Shown here: in pieces, positions 15,774 to 23,081 of the stretch | Position numbering within the stretch: the stretch's first letter is position 1 | Layout: each line of letters begins with the position of its first letter | Assembly (NCBI GenBank): GCA_027483535.1 | Contig: JAIXUN010000002.1 | Coordinates: 1,054,001-1,118,000, forward strand | Origin: a bacterium | Lineage (GTDB): Bacteria > Armatimonadota > Fimbriimonadia > Fimbriimonadales > Fimbriimonadaceae | Length of the DNA stretch: 64,000 nucleotides | Reading direction: 5' to 3' | Made by a program: the position numbers and the translations under genes | The notes under the pieces: generated by a model | Database searches by the model: none | Told to the model about the DNA's origin: nothing | Seen by the model: the letters and a program-made list of their open reading frames with translations, nothing else

Positions 15774-16382
15774 ATGGTGATCTCACTAGAATCTCTCGTT
15801 CAAAGCCGTTCACGTGAGTTGCAGGTGATTCTGCAATGCGCGGATGACGCCCATCGTGTAGCCTTGGCTCGCCACCCAAAACTCGCTAGTGCGTTCGTTG
15901 GACCGTCCGAGCGCACCGATTGGCTGGATTTCGCACTGAAGGAACTTGGGGATCGCGGTGATTTCGTTCGGATTACGAAAGAGAACGAGAGGAGAAACTG
16001 GATTGAGCTTCACGATGGCGAATCGTGGCACAAGTTCGCTCCCTACTTTGCCCAATTGGAGAGTAATGACGCTTACACGATTCACGCGAAAGGCCGAGAG
16101 AAGGATGTCGTGCAACCGCTGCAGTTCGTATTACCAACGCTGGTTGACCACTCTTCGTCCACCGATCAGGGCGAATTGTACGGCTATGCGCTCCGAGTTT
16201 TTCGGCAAGAGGATAACGAGGAACTACCGGAGATTCATTTTGTGTTCGGAACAAAGCCGTCGAGAATGGATTTGCACAATGACGTGATTCGATGGGCGCA
16301 GCGAGCAATTGTTTCGAAGAAGGAGAAGCCGCAGAGTCTTGTTGAAGCCTACGAAGTGGAATTTAAACCAGAGCTGGCGTAA
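15774..16382 (+). CDS. Unrecognised protein paired with ImmA/IrrE-type protease
   Basis: The 202-residue product (MVISLESLVQSRSRELQVIL...) is mixed helix/strand without membrane segments or a known motif that I can name. Its stop TAA is directly followed by the GTG of the metalloprotease gene (16382/16383), so the two are co-translated. An AT-rich 79-base stretch before it likely holds a promoter of its own. The gene pair lies between the tape measure and tail tip genes, where no virion gene is expected. By position, it could be a toxin, a protease substrate or a cofactor of the HTH-protease protein. It is not a classical ParE/HigB toxin by sequence that I can see. Confidence 0.55.
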   Translation: MVISLESLVQSRSRELQVILQCADDAHRVALARHPKLASAFVGPSERTDWLDFALKELGDRGDFVRITKENERRNWIELHDGESWHKFAPYFAQLESNDAYTIHAKGREKDVVQPLQFVLPTLVDHSSSTDQGELYGYALRVFRQEDNEELPEIHFVFGTKPSRMDLHNDVIRWAQRAIVSKKEKPQSLVEAYEVEFKPELA

Positions 16383-17462
16383 GTGAACAAAATACCGATT
16401 CATCCCGTTCGGCTTGCAAGATATTATTCGGGGCTAACCCAATCCGAATTGGCGGCAAGAATTCGTCGCCCACAGTCCCAAATCGCGAGGATCGAAAAGT
16501 GGGAGTTGGACTGGACCATGCACTCAAGTGACTTGAGCAGAGCTACAGGTCTTCCCCTTGCGTTCTTTTCTCCTGAAAGGGAATGGTTGGAGCCCGATAC
16601 TGCGCTGTCGTTTCGGAAACCCAGCAGGTGCCCTGCGGCGGTGCGAGATAAAGCGATGTACTACGCCGTTGTCGGACACTCAAGCCTGGAGCCGATGGTT
16701 GCGAGTTTGATAAGGTATCCGAAGATTGCCGTACCATCAAGTCCAAGTCCAGAAGCCAACGGCTTAGCAGAGGCCCGAGAAATTGGGGCGGTGATTGCGA
16801 AAAACCTTCGCATATCTTGGGGTTTGGGATGGGGGCCAATAAGCGACGTCATTAAACTTGTCGAGTCGAAAGGCGTTCGAGTCTTTTTCGTCAATGAATA
16901 CAGTGAGTTTCTGGATGGATTTGCTTGTTGGACGGCTGGGATTCCTTATATTTTTCTAAATCAAAATGTCACTGATCCCGCAAGGCTACGGCTAGATGTT
17001 GCCCATGAACTTGGGCACCTTGTCATGCATCGAGATATCGCATTTGATGCTCGGACTGACATTATCGAGGCGATGGCTTTCGGTTTCGCAATCGAGTTTC
17101 TAGCACCTTGGCAAACACTAGAAGCAGAGGTTCCAAGTATTCCCGACCTACCGTTGCTTGGAAAGCTACGTAAACGTTGGAAGGTCTCAATGCAATCGAT
17201 TGTTCGCCATATGCATGCAAATAACGCAATCACCGATGCGGCATACGCGAACGCTTTCAGAAAGTTCTCATTTCTCGGTTATCGACGGGGGCCAGAACCT
17301 GTGTGGGTAGACCCTGATGAAAGCGTCATTCACAAGTATTTTGTAGCTGCCGCATCAGACAAACAGATTGATATTCCAAAACTGGCGGAGTCGTATGGGA
17401 TTTCCGACAGTGTTTTGGGGGCAATGATCCCAGCGACCCTAGGGAAACTCCAGCTTCTATGA
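16383..17462 (+). CDS. XRE-type HTH protein with ImmA/IrrE metallopeptidase domain
   Basis: The 359-residue protein begins with an HTH of Cro/XRE type (residues about 5-60: RLARYYSGLTQSELAARIRRPQSQIARIEKWE) and carries a zincin domain with DVAHELGHLVMH, the HExxH motif of the ImmA/IrrE (COG2856) family, at about 205-216. A likely third ligand lies in IIEAMAFGFAIEFLAP. Such proteins cleave repressors or act as antitoxins/regulators (ImmA of ICEBs1, IrrE of Deinococcus). The family is confident. The target is unknown and may be the phage repressor or the protein encoded just upstream. The pair is AT-richer than its neighbours, suggesting transfer as a unit. Confidence 0.82.
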   Translation: MNKIPIHPVRLARYYSGLTQSELAARIRRPQSQIARIEKWELDWTMHSSDLSRATGLPLAFFSPEREWLEPDTALSFRKPSRCPAAVRDKAMYYAVVGHSSLEPMVASLIRYPKIAVPSSPSPEANGLAEAREIGAVIAKNLRISWGLGWGPISDVIKLVESKGVRVFFVNEYSEFLDGFACWTAGIPYIFLNQNVTDPARLRLDVAHELGHLVMHRDIAFDARTDIIEAMAFGFAIEFLAPWQTLEAEVPSIPDLPLLGKLRKRWKVSMQSIVRHMHANNAITDAAYANAFRKFSFLGYRRGPEPVWVDPDESVIHKYFVAAASDKQIDIPKLAESYGISDSVLGAMIPATLGKLQLL

Positions 17463-17490
17463 GGCTGAAAAGGTCGTCGTATCGGGGTTC

Positions 17491-18144
17491 GTGTCCTTCC
17501 ACGACGTCCGGTTTCCTGACGACATCGCTCGCGGTCTAACAGTCCGTCGGTCGTTCAACACGCTTGTCCTTGCGAGTGAGTCGGGCTTCGAACAGCGGAT
17601 CGGGCAATGGGCGCGTTCTCGCGTCGAGTTCGAACTGTCCCTGCAGGTTTACAACGAAACGACGATTGAGCGCATCCGCGCCTTCTTCGAAGCGAGGCAA
17701 GGGAGGCTATACGGCTTCAGGTGCCGAGACTGGAGCGACTTCTATGTCGGCTACACGAAGCAACTAGGGTCGTCCGCATGGCCGCTCGGAACCCCTCACG
17801 TCTTCGCCACGGGCAACGGAACGCAGACCGCATTCCAGCTTCAGCGGCGGTACGAGTCCGGTTCGACCATCGTCAACCGCAAGGTCTCAAGGCCGCTGCC
17901 GACGTTCGTTCCGGCTCCGTTTCGCCTTTGGGTCGGCGGGGTCGAACAAACTAGCGGATGGACCGTGGACTCTTCGACTGGCATAGTCACCTTCACTAGT
18001 GCGCCTGCTGATGGTGCTGAGATCGCATGGGCGGGGCTGTTCGACCTTCCGGTCCGGTTCGACACAGACTCACTCTCGCTAAACCTAGAAGCGCTAAATA
18101 TCGGAGCGACGTCGGGTCTTCGGATCCTGGAGATTAGGGACTAG
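17491..18144 (+). CDS. Tail tip protein, DUF2460 family (GTA gp12-like)
   Basis: The 217-residue protein has the DUF2460 signature: FHDVRFPDDIARGLTVRRSFNT at the start, ARQGRLYGFRCRDWSDFYVG in the middle, a typical GTQTAFQLQRRY segment, and a WTVDSSTGIVTFTSAPADGAEIAWAGLFDLPVRFDTD end. In the Rhodobacter gene transfer agent the homologue is the distal tail protein at the tube end. The start GTG 17491 fits the family. It is followed in that system by DUF2163 and NlpC/P60 genes, here with two minus-strand genes in between. Confidence 0.88.
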   Translation: MSFHDVRFPDDIARGLTVRRSFNTLVLASESGFEQRIGQWARSRVEFELSLQVYNETTIERIRAFFEARQGRLYGFRCRDWSDFYVGYTKQLGSSAWPLGTPHVFATGNGTQTAFQLQRRYESGSTIVNRKVSRPLPTFVPAPFRLWVGGVEQTSGWTVDSSTGIVTFTSAPADGAEIAWAGLFDLPVRFDTDSLSLNLEALNIGATSGLRILEIRD

Positions 18145-18499
18145 GCTGTTCTCCTTTGTTCTCCTTCGACTTGGAGGAATGGAAACTGTATATTCGGGCT
18201 ACTCCGGACCCAACGAAGATGGATGAAAAGATTGCAGTAACAAGCTCAACTTTCACAAGTTTTGGGTGATTTGTATTCAACCAATGAATTACAACACAAG
18301 CAGCCACCAAGATCAGAACCCAAAAGAAGAGTCCAATCAAGGCAGCAACGGCTTGCACTGAGAGGCTGCTCCAAGAGGTCTTTCTTCCCTCCTCGATTAT
18401 GCGAATTTCGTGCTCGTTCGGGGAATCTTCACTCAAGACGAAGTCAATTTGGAGCAAATCGATCAGAGTAACCTGGTGAAGAGGATCATTGCGGAGCAA
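18134..18499 (-). CDS. Small membrane protein, probably starting further upstream
   Basis: From ATG 18499 the product has 121 residues with two membrane segments near residues 47-70 and 84-102 and a charged, lysine-rich end. The same frame stays open and strongly coding-like upstream (DPNREKRRKRQEERAKALEHVRAKIELL). It has no ATG but has a CTG at 18586 preceded by AGGAGG on the minus strand, which would give 150 residues. This overlaps the end of the gene at 18576-18839. It ends inside the last codons of the DUF2460 gene (11-base overlap, opposite strand). Function unknown. By position it is a cargo gene. Confidence 0.55.
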   Translation of the reverse strand: MLRNDPLHQVTLIDLLQIDFVLSEDSPNEHEIRIIEEGRKTSWSSLSVQAVAALIGLFFWVLILVAACVVIHWLNTNHPKLVKVELVTAIFSSIFVGSGVARIYSFHSSKSKENKGEQPSP

Positions 18500-18575
18500 C
18501 TCGATCTTGGCTCGTACGTGCTCAAGCGCCTTGGCCCGCTCTTCCTGCCTTTTGCGTCGTTTTTCGCGGTTGGGA

Positions 18576-18839
18576 TCAGTCGCCAGAGTTTGCCTGGACC
18601 TCCTGAGAGCGGTGTGATCGACTCAGGATGAACGGCAATTCTCTCGCAAGCATGTAGACTTCACGAGGCTCGGCTAAGCCTTGGCGGAGAATTCCTAAAA
18701 GGCTCTTGAGGATGTTGTTAACTTCCTCTCGCGTCTTGTCTGTCCCAATCGAATTCGTCGCTATGAAGGTTTGGAACTCTACGAGTTGCTTCTCAACATC
18801 TGATGATGTAAGTCCCTTTTCTTTTTCCTTCACTAGCAT
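18576..18839 (-). CDS. Unrecognised small helical protein, upstream partner of the membrane protein
   Basis: The 87-residue product (MLVKEKEKGLTSSDVEKQLVEFQTFIATNSIGTDK...) is predicted helical and soluble. I do not recognise a family. It overlaps the coding-like N-terminal extension of the gene at 18134-18499 in another frame, so the two are either coupled by overlapping translation or joined by a frameshift. Both are AT-rich and on the minus strand between DUF2460 and DUF2163 genes, interrupting an otherwise tightly conserved tail tip operon. Confidence 0.5.
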   Translation of the reverse strand: MLVKEKEKGLTSSDVEKQLVEFQTFIATNSIGTDKTREEVNNILKSLLGILRQGLAEPREVYMLARELPFILSRSHRSQEVQANSGD

Positions 18840-19013
18840 CGCCTCGGAGTGTATCTGTCTTACTATTGAAAGTCAATATGATTATTGGGAACGTCCCTCC
18901 ATTCAAGAGAGGCAACTTCCACTTTATCCTAGTTTCTTGTCAACGTCGCGTTCGTGAGCTTCGTTCCAGTAAGCGCCGAGAATGGGTCTCTCTTCTCATC
19001 GTACCGGGAGGCG

Positions 19014-19931
19014 ATGCCTCGAAACATCTCGACTCCGCTCCTAACAGCCATCTCCTCGGGCGCATTCCTTCCGGCGATCCTTGCCCGCATCACTCTCTTC
19101 GACGGGTCGGTTTACGGGTACACGTCGGCGGACGAAGTGCTTACCGTCGGCGGAGTCGACCACTTCCCAACAGAGGCGGTGGAGATGTCGGCCCTCGCGT
19201 CTTCCGTTGGCGCGTCGGTTGATAACTCTTCCATCAAGGGCATTGCTCGTGAGAACCGAGTCGACGAGGATCTGATCGACGCTGGGTCGTTTGACGGTGC
19301 CGAGTACGTGCTCACGCTGGTGGATCGCCTAAACCTCGGTGCGGGCGAACTCATACTCCAGAAGGGAAGCCTCGGCGAGCTTTCGATTGAAGACGGCAAG
19401 TTTGAGTTCGAGCAACGAGGATTGTCCTCGCGAATCCGTGTGGCGTCGAGCGATGAGACGACCAAGCTTTGCAGGTGCCGAAGACTCGGCGATGCTCAGT
19501 GTAAGGTCAACCTGGCCGGAACGGTCCAAGGGCGCTCGATCAGGGCGACTCGCACGGTTTCGACCGCACCAACGACAAAAGAAGTCCGCTTCTCAAGCGA
19601 GGGCGCTCCGACGGCCTTCTACACCTACGGGTACGTGCGGTTCATCTCCGGTGCCAACGATGGGATCGAGAGGGAGATCAAAGATCACACCCTGCTCACA
19701 GGAAGCGTCGCAAAGGTTGAGCTTCGTCTCCCTTTCCCGTTCCCCATCGCACCGGGCGACCAGGCGGTGCTAACGGCCGGATGCAACCGGAAGCTCAAGT
19801 ACGACGACAAAGGCGGGGTGACCGAGCCTCGTATCGGTTCGACGTGCGAACAGTTCGGCAACGGCGTGAACTTCCACGGCGAGCACTTTCTCCCAGGAAA
19901 CGAGCAGATCACGCAGGTGGGGCGGCAATGA
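19014..19931 (+). CDS. Tail tip protein, DUF2163 / BR0599 family (GTA gp13-like)
   Basis: The frame opens at GTG 18954, but ATG 19014 (MPRNISTPLLTAISSG) fits the family start better and gives 305 residues. Typical are LARITLFDGSVYGYTSADE at the start, the AEYVLTLVDRLNLGAGELILQKGSLGELS stretch, the cysteine pair region KLCRCRRLGDAQCKVNL, and the C-terminal GCNRKLKYDDKGG ... CEQFGNGVNFHGEHFLPG. The cysteines bind iron or zinc in relatives. It forms part of the tail hub. The stop overlaps the NlpC/P60 start (ATGA), so the two are coupled. Confidence 0.87.
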   Translation: MPRNISTPLLTAISSGAFLPAILARITLFDGSVYGYTSADEVLTVGGVDHFPTEAVEMSALASSVGASVDNSSIKGIARENRVDEDLIDAGSFDGAEYVLTLVDRLNLGAGELILQKGSLGELSIEDGKFEFEQRGLSSRIRVASSDETTKLCRCRRLGDAQCKVNLAGTVQGRSIRATRTVSTAPTTKEVRFSSEGAPTAFYTYGYVRFISGANDGIEREIKDHTLLTGSVAKVELRLPFPFPIAPGDQAVLTAGCNRKLKYDDKGGVTEPRIGSTCEQFGNGVNFHGEHFLPGNEQITQVGRQ

Positions 19932-20368
19932 TGGAACCCACTCTAGACACCTTTGCTCGAAAGCACATCGGGACGCCATTCAAGTGGCACGGCCGAGTTC
20001 CCGGTGTTGGTCTTGATTGCTCTGGGCTTCTCGTTGTCTCCCTTCAAGAGATGGGCGTAGAGGTTGAGGACGTTCGCGAGTATAGACGGGTCGACCAGGT
20101 CGCTAACATCGAACGCGAGCTCTCGAAGTTCTGCGGCGAAGTCTTTCTCGACGGGAACGAAATCACCTCGGGCGACATCGTGGTTTCTGAAGTCAAGGGC
20201 GGAGTGGGACACATCTCGATCCTGAGCCACAACGAACAAGGGCAAGAGACTTTCATCCATGCGTCCAGCGCACCGACGGTCATGCAGGTGATTGAGCAAC
20301 CGACGACCGACGAGTTCTATGAGAATCTCCGGTCGGTCTGGCGAGTGCTCCCGAGGAGCGTGAAGTGA
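19928..20368 (+). CDS. Tail-associated NlpC/P60 peptidase (GTA gp14-like)
   Basis: From ATG 19928 the product is 146 residues and fits the phage NlpC/P60 family. The catalytic Cys lies in GLDCSGLLV and the His in GGVGHISIL, with a third polar residue in HASSAP. These enzymes cut peptidoglycan peptides during genome delivery. The start overlaps the DUF2163 stop, and the stop overlaps the GTG of the hub gene (20365), giving a coupled trio. Residues and neighbours agree, so confidence is high. Confidence 0.9.
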   Translation: MMEPTLDTFARKHIGTPFKWHGRVPGVGLDCSGLLVVSLQEMGVEVEDVREYRRVDQVANIERELSKFCGEVFLDGNEITSGDIVVSEVKGGVGHISILSHNEQGQETFIHASSAPTVMQVIEQPTTDEFYENLRSVWRVLPRSVK

Positions 20369-22743
20369 GCACCTCCGCTATCGGTCGCATTGGCATCGGT
20401 TTGATCGGTGCAGGCATCGCCGCTTCGACGGGAGGAGATCCACGGACCGGATTCCAAGCGGGCATCGTCGTTGGCGGCTTCCTTTTCCCGGAGCGCCCGA
20501 ACCTCGATAACGGCAAACTCTCCGACCTTCGGCTCTCTGGGAGCTCCTTCGGGTCGCCGTGGCCGCGCATTTGGGGATCCGGTCGTGTCGGCGGGCAAGT
20601 CATCTGGGCTAGGCGAGTGAACGCAGCTGGAGACCACCTCAGGGGCGAGAAGCGTTCTGCTGGAAAGAAGGGAGGAGGAAGCGAGTGGGTCTACTTCACG
20701 ACCTTTGCCGTCGGCTTCTGCCAAGGCGCGATCTTCTTTCCCGATCCTTCGATTGACCCCGGTCGAGGGACGTTCGGCTATCGAAACCACTGGATCAAAC
20801 GGATCTGGTTCAACGACGAGGTGGTGTATCAGGCCTCTGGCCCCTCGACGGTCACCCTCAACAAGCACGGGGCAACAATTCGCCGCGGTGCCGAGGACCA
20901 GGCGGTGGTCTCGATCATCGCGGGATCCGAAGGCCTCAGCGGTAACACACCCGCGTTTCGGGGCACTGTCTACGCAGTGTTCGAGGACCTCAACCTCCGG
21001 ACCTATGGGAACACCATCCCGCAAATCTCAGCCGAGATTGTCACCGACGCCGTGAGCGCGGCGGACGTCCTGAGCGACCTTTGCCGCTCGGTTGGTCTCA
21101 AGGCCAGTGAGATCGACGTTACGGCCGTCGCTTCGCTCTCTGTCACGGGCTTCGTTTGGTCGACCAGAGAACCCGTCCGCAACGCGATTGAGCAGCTCTG
21201 CCGGGTGTACGACATCGACATCGTGGAGGTCGACGGGGTTCTACGGTTCATCCCTCGAGGTAGCGGATCAATCTTCCCGATTCCCGACGACTGGTTAGGG
21301 ACCGCCGAGGACGGAGCGAAGGGTATCCGGATCAGCCGAAAGCGCCTCCGGAAGGACGATCTGCCGGCACGGGTGACGGTGCAGTACTTCGACGCTTCGT
21401 CGCTGTATCAGGTCGGCTCGATGAGCGATTGGCGACAGACCGAAGGGAACGTTTCAGACCAATCGATCCCAACAGGATTGGTCCTAACCGGTGATGAGGC
21501 TCTCAAAATCGCAAAGCGAGAGATCGATCGTGCCTGGTCGGAGAACGAAGAGCTGAATCTGACCCTTCCGATGGCGGCTCTGCAGCTCGCGCCTGGTGAT
21601 CGGATCAGCGTGAACGTGCGGCCGTCGAGGTCGGTGACGGCCCGGATCACTTCTATGAAGCTTGCTCCAATCGGAGCGGTGAGCGTCACCGCGGTGATCG
21701 AGGACTCCGACGTCTCAATCCAAGTTGTCTCAGGCAGCACGGGCAACGCCGCACCAAAGGAATATCCCGTGGTCCCGTCTGCATTCGACTGTTGGTCCGA
21801 GAGGGAAGTAATCGACGCGCACTCGTCAACGGCAGGTTTCTATGTCGCAGCGACGGGCGAGACGGGGTGGTCAGGTGCTCAAGTCTGGTACCTCCCCCCA
21901 GGGGCAACGGAGTACATCGAGGGACCGTTCATCTCCGGGCGAGGAGTGTTCGGCGAGACGACTTCCGCACTCTCCAATTCGGGCGCGAGCATCGGAGTGA
22001 GGGACCTGACGAACACTGTCGGCGTTGATCTTAGTGATTCGGAAGGCGAACTAGAAACGCTCGAAGACGTTGCCGTCGATGGTGGGCAAAACTGGGCGTG
22101 GATCGGGGACGAGATCGTTGGGTTCTCAACTGCAACTCTAACCGGAGCCAACCAATACACCCTCTCTCGCTTGCTTCGCGGCATCCGCCTCTCAGCGCTG
22201 CCAACTCATTCGTCAGGCGAACGGTTCGCGCTCGCCAATTCTTCGGTCGCCCGCATTCAGGTGCCGGACGCGCACGTGGGCGAAACCTACCAAGTGAAGT
22301 GCGTCTCGCCTGGTCAGACGCTAGCCGATGTAACGGCGAAGTCCGTGGTCATCATCGCTCGGACCCCAACCACCACCGAGGCAACGGTATCGGGTCTTCT
22401 ACGCCCGCACTTCGTCACTCCGGCGGACGTAAGTCTGACGCTCGACGACACTTGGCGAAGCGCATCTGCTCCGGGTTCTGTGCCCGCGAACGCCCAACTG
22501 CTCATCGTTATGGTGGAGTGGGAAAACACCTCAGGATCCGCGACACGGAAAACACTTGAGGTGCGAAGCGGTCCGAGCGGAACAGCCTACGCGGTGGTCT
22601 CTTCCACTTCGGCGGCAACGGCCGATCTCTCGTCCGGATCGGCTCAAGTACTGCTTCCGGTGGGCGACTCCTTCGAGTACAAGGCACCGTCGGGCTGGAC
22701 CCTGCGCTTCACTGTTCAAGGCTACTGGGCACCCGAGTCGTAA
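20365..22743 (+). CDS. Tail tip / host specificity protein (J-like hub, GTA gp15-like)
   Basis: The 792-residue protein starts at GTG 20365. Its N-terminus is a glycine-rich hydrophobic stretch (IGRIGIGLIGAGIAAS, with GFQAGIVVGGFLF) of the type seen in phage tail J-like proteins, followed by LRLSGSSFGSPWPRIWGSGRVGGQVIW, a conserved landmark of tail tip proteins. The middle contains a hub segment (DVLSDLCRSVGLKASEID ... AIEQLCRVYDIDIVEVDGVLRF) and the C-terminus has fibronectin-like beta sandwiches. It is shorter than the GTA gp15 (about 1300 residues). It is expected to form the baseplate hub that opens on receptor contact. Confidence 0.85.
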   Translation: MSTSAIGRIGIGLIGAGIAASTGGDPRTGFQAGIVVGGFLFPERPNLDNGKLSDLRLSGSSFGSPWPRIWGSGRVGGQVIWARRVNAAGDHLRGEKRSAGKKGGGSEWVYFTTFAVGFCQGAIFFPDPSIDPGRGTFGYRNHWIKRIWFNDEVVYQASGPSTVTLNKHGATIRRGAEDQAVVSIIAGSEGLSGNTPAFRGTVYAVFEDLNLRTYGNTIPQISAEIVTDAVSAADVLSDLCRSVGLKASEIDVTAVASLSVTGFVWSTREPVRNAIEQLCRVYDIDIVEVDGVLRFIPRGSGSIFPIPDDWLGTAEDGAKGIRISRKRLRKDDLPARVTVQYFDASSLYQVGSMSDWRQTEGNVSDQSIPTGLVLTGDEALKIAKREIDRAWSENEELNLTLPMAALQLAPGDRISVNVRPSRSVTARITSMKLAPIGAVSVTAVIEDSDVSIQVVSGSTGNAAPKEYPVVPSAFDCWSEREVIDAHSSTAGFYVAATGETGWSGAQVWYLPPGATEYIEGPFISGRGVFGETTSALSNSGASIGVRDLTNTVGVDLSDSEGELETLEDVAVDGGQNWAWIGDEIVGFSTATLTGANQYTLSRLLRGIRLSALPTHSSGERFALANSSVARIQVPDAHVGETYQVKCVSPGQTLADVTAKSVVIIARTPTTTEATVSGLLRPHFVTPADVSLTLDDTWRSASAPGSVPANAQLLIVMVEWENTSGSATRKTLEVRSGPSGTAYAVVSSTSAATADLSSGSAQVLLPVGDSFEYKAPSGWTLRFTVQGYWAPES

Positions 22744-22751
22744 CGGGCACC

Positions 22752-23081
22752 GTGCAAGTTTGGACGACAGCAAAGCGCCTTTGTCAGTTCGAAGCCAACA
22801 CGGTAAGTGCGGGGTCGGCAAGGCGTCTCTTTGAATCTGGTGGGGTGAGTGCCAACACGAGTGGCCGGATCGTGGTGTGGGTCCACAACGCGGGTTCCTC
22901 CGGCGATATCTGGTACCGAAAGGTCGCGGCGGGAGCGGTGATCCCAACCATCAATGCGACGTCGAAGATGGGACGAATTCAGCCCGGTGAAACCATCCCG
23001 ATCGGGATCGAGGAGACCATTGATCTTGCGATCATCGCAAGTACAGGTTCCATCGCCTACGTGGCTTGGGAGGAGGCATGA
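22752..23081 (+). CDS. Small beta-rich tail protein
   Basis: The 109-residue protein (MQVWTTAKRLCQFEANTV...) is beta-rich with SGRIVVWVHNAGSSGDIWYRK and an IGIEETIDLAIIASTG end, a pattern of small virion decoration or tail-fibre-associated domains. It starts at GTG 22752, 9 bases after the hub gene, and its stop overlaps the next start (ATGA at 23078). No family is recognised, but its place between hub and SGNH tail protein argues for a tail tip part. Confidence 0.6.
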   Translation: MQVWTTAKRLCQFEANTVSAGSARRLFESGGVSANTSGRIVVWVHNAGSSGDIWYRKVAAGAVIPTINATSKMGRIQPGETIPIGIEETIDLAIIASTGSIAYVAWEEA

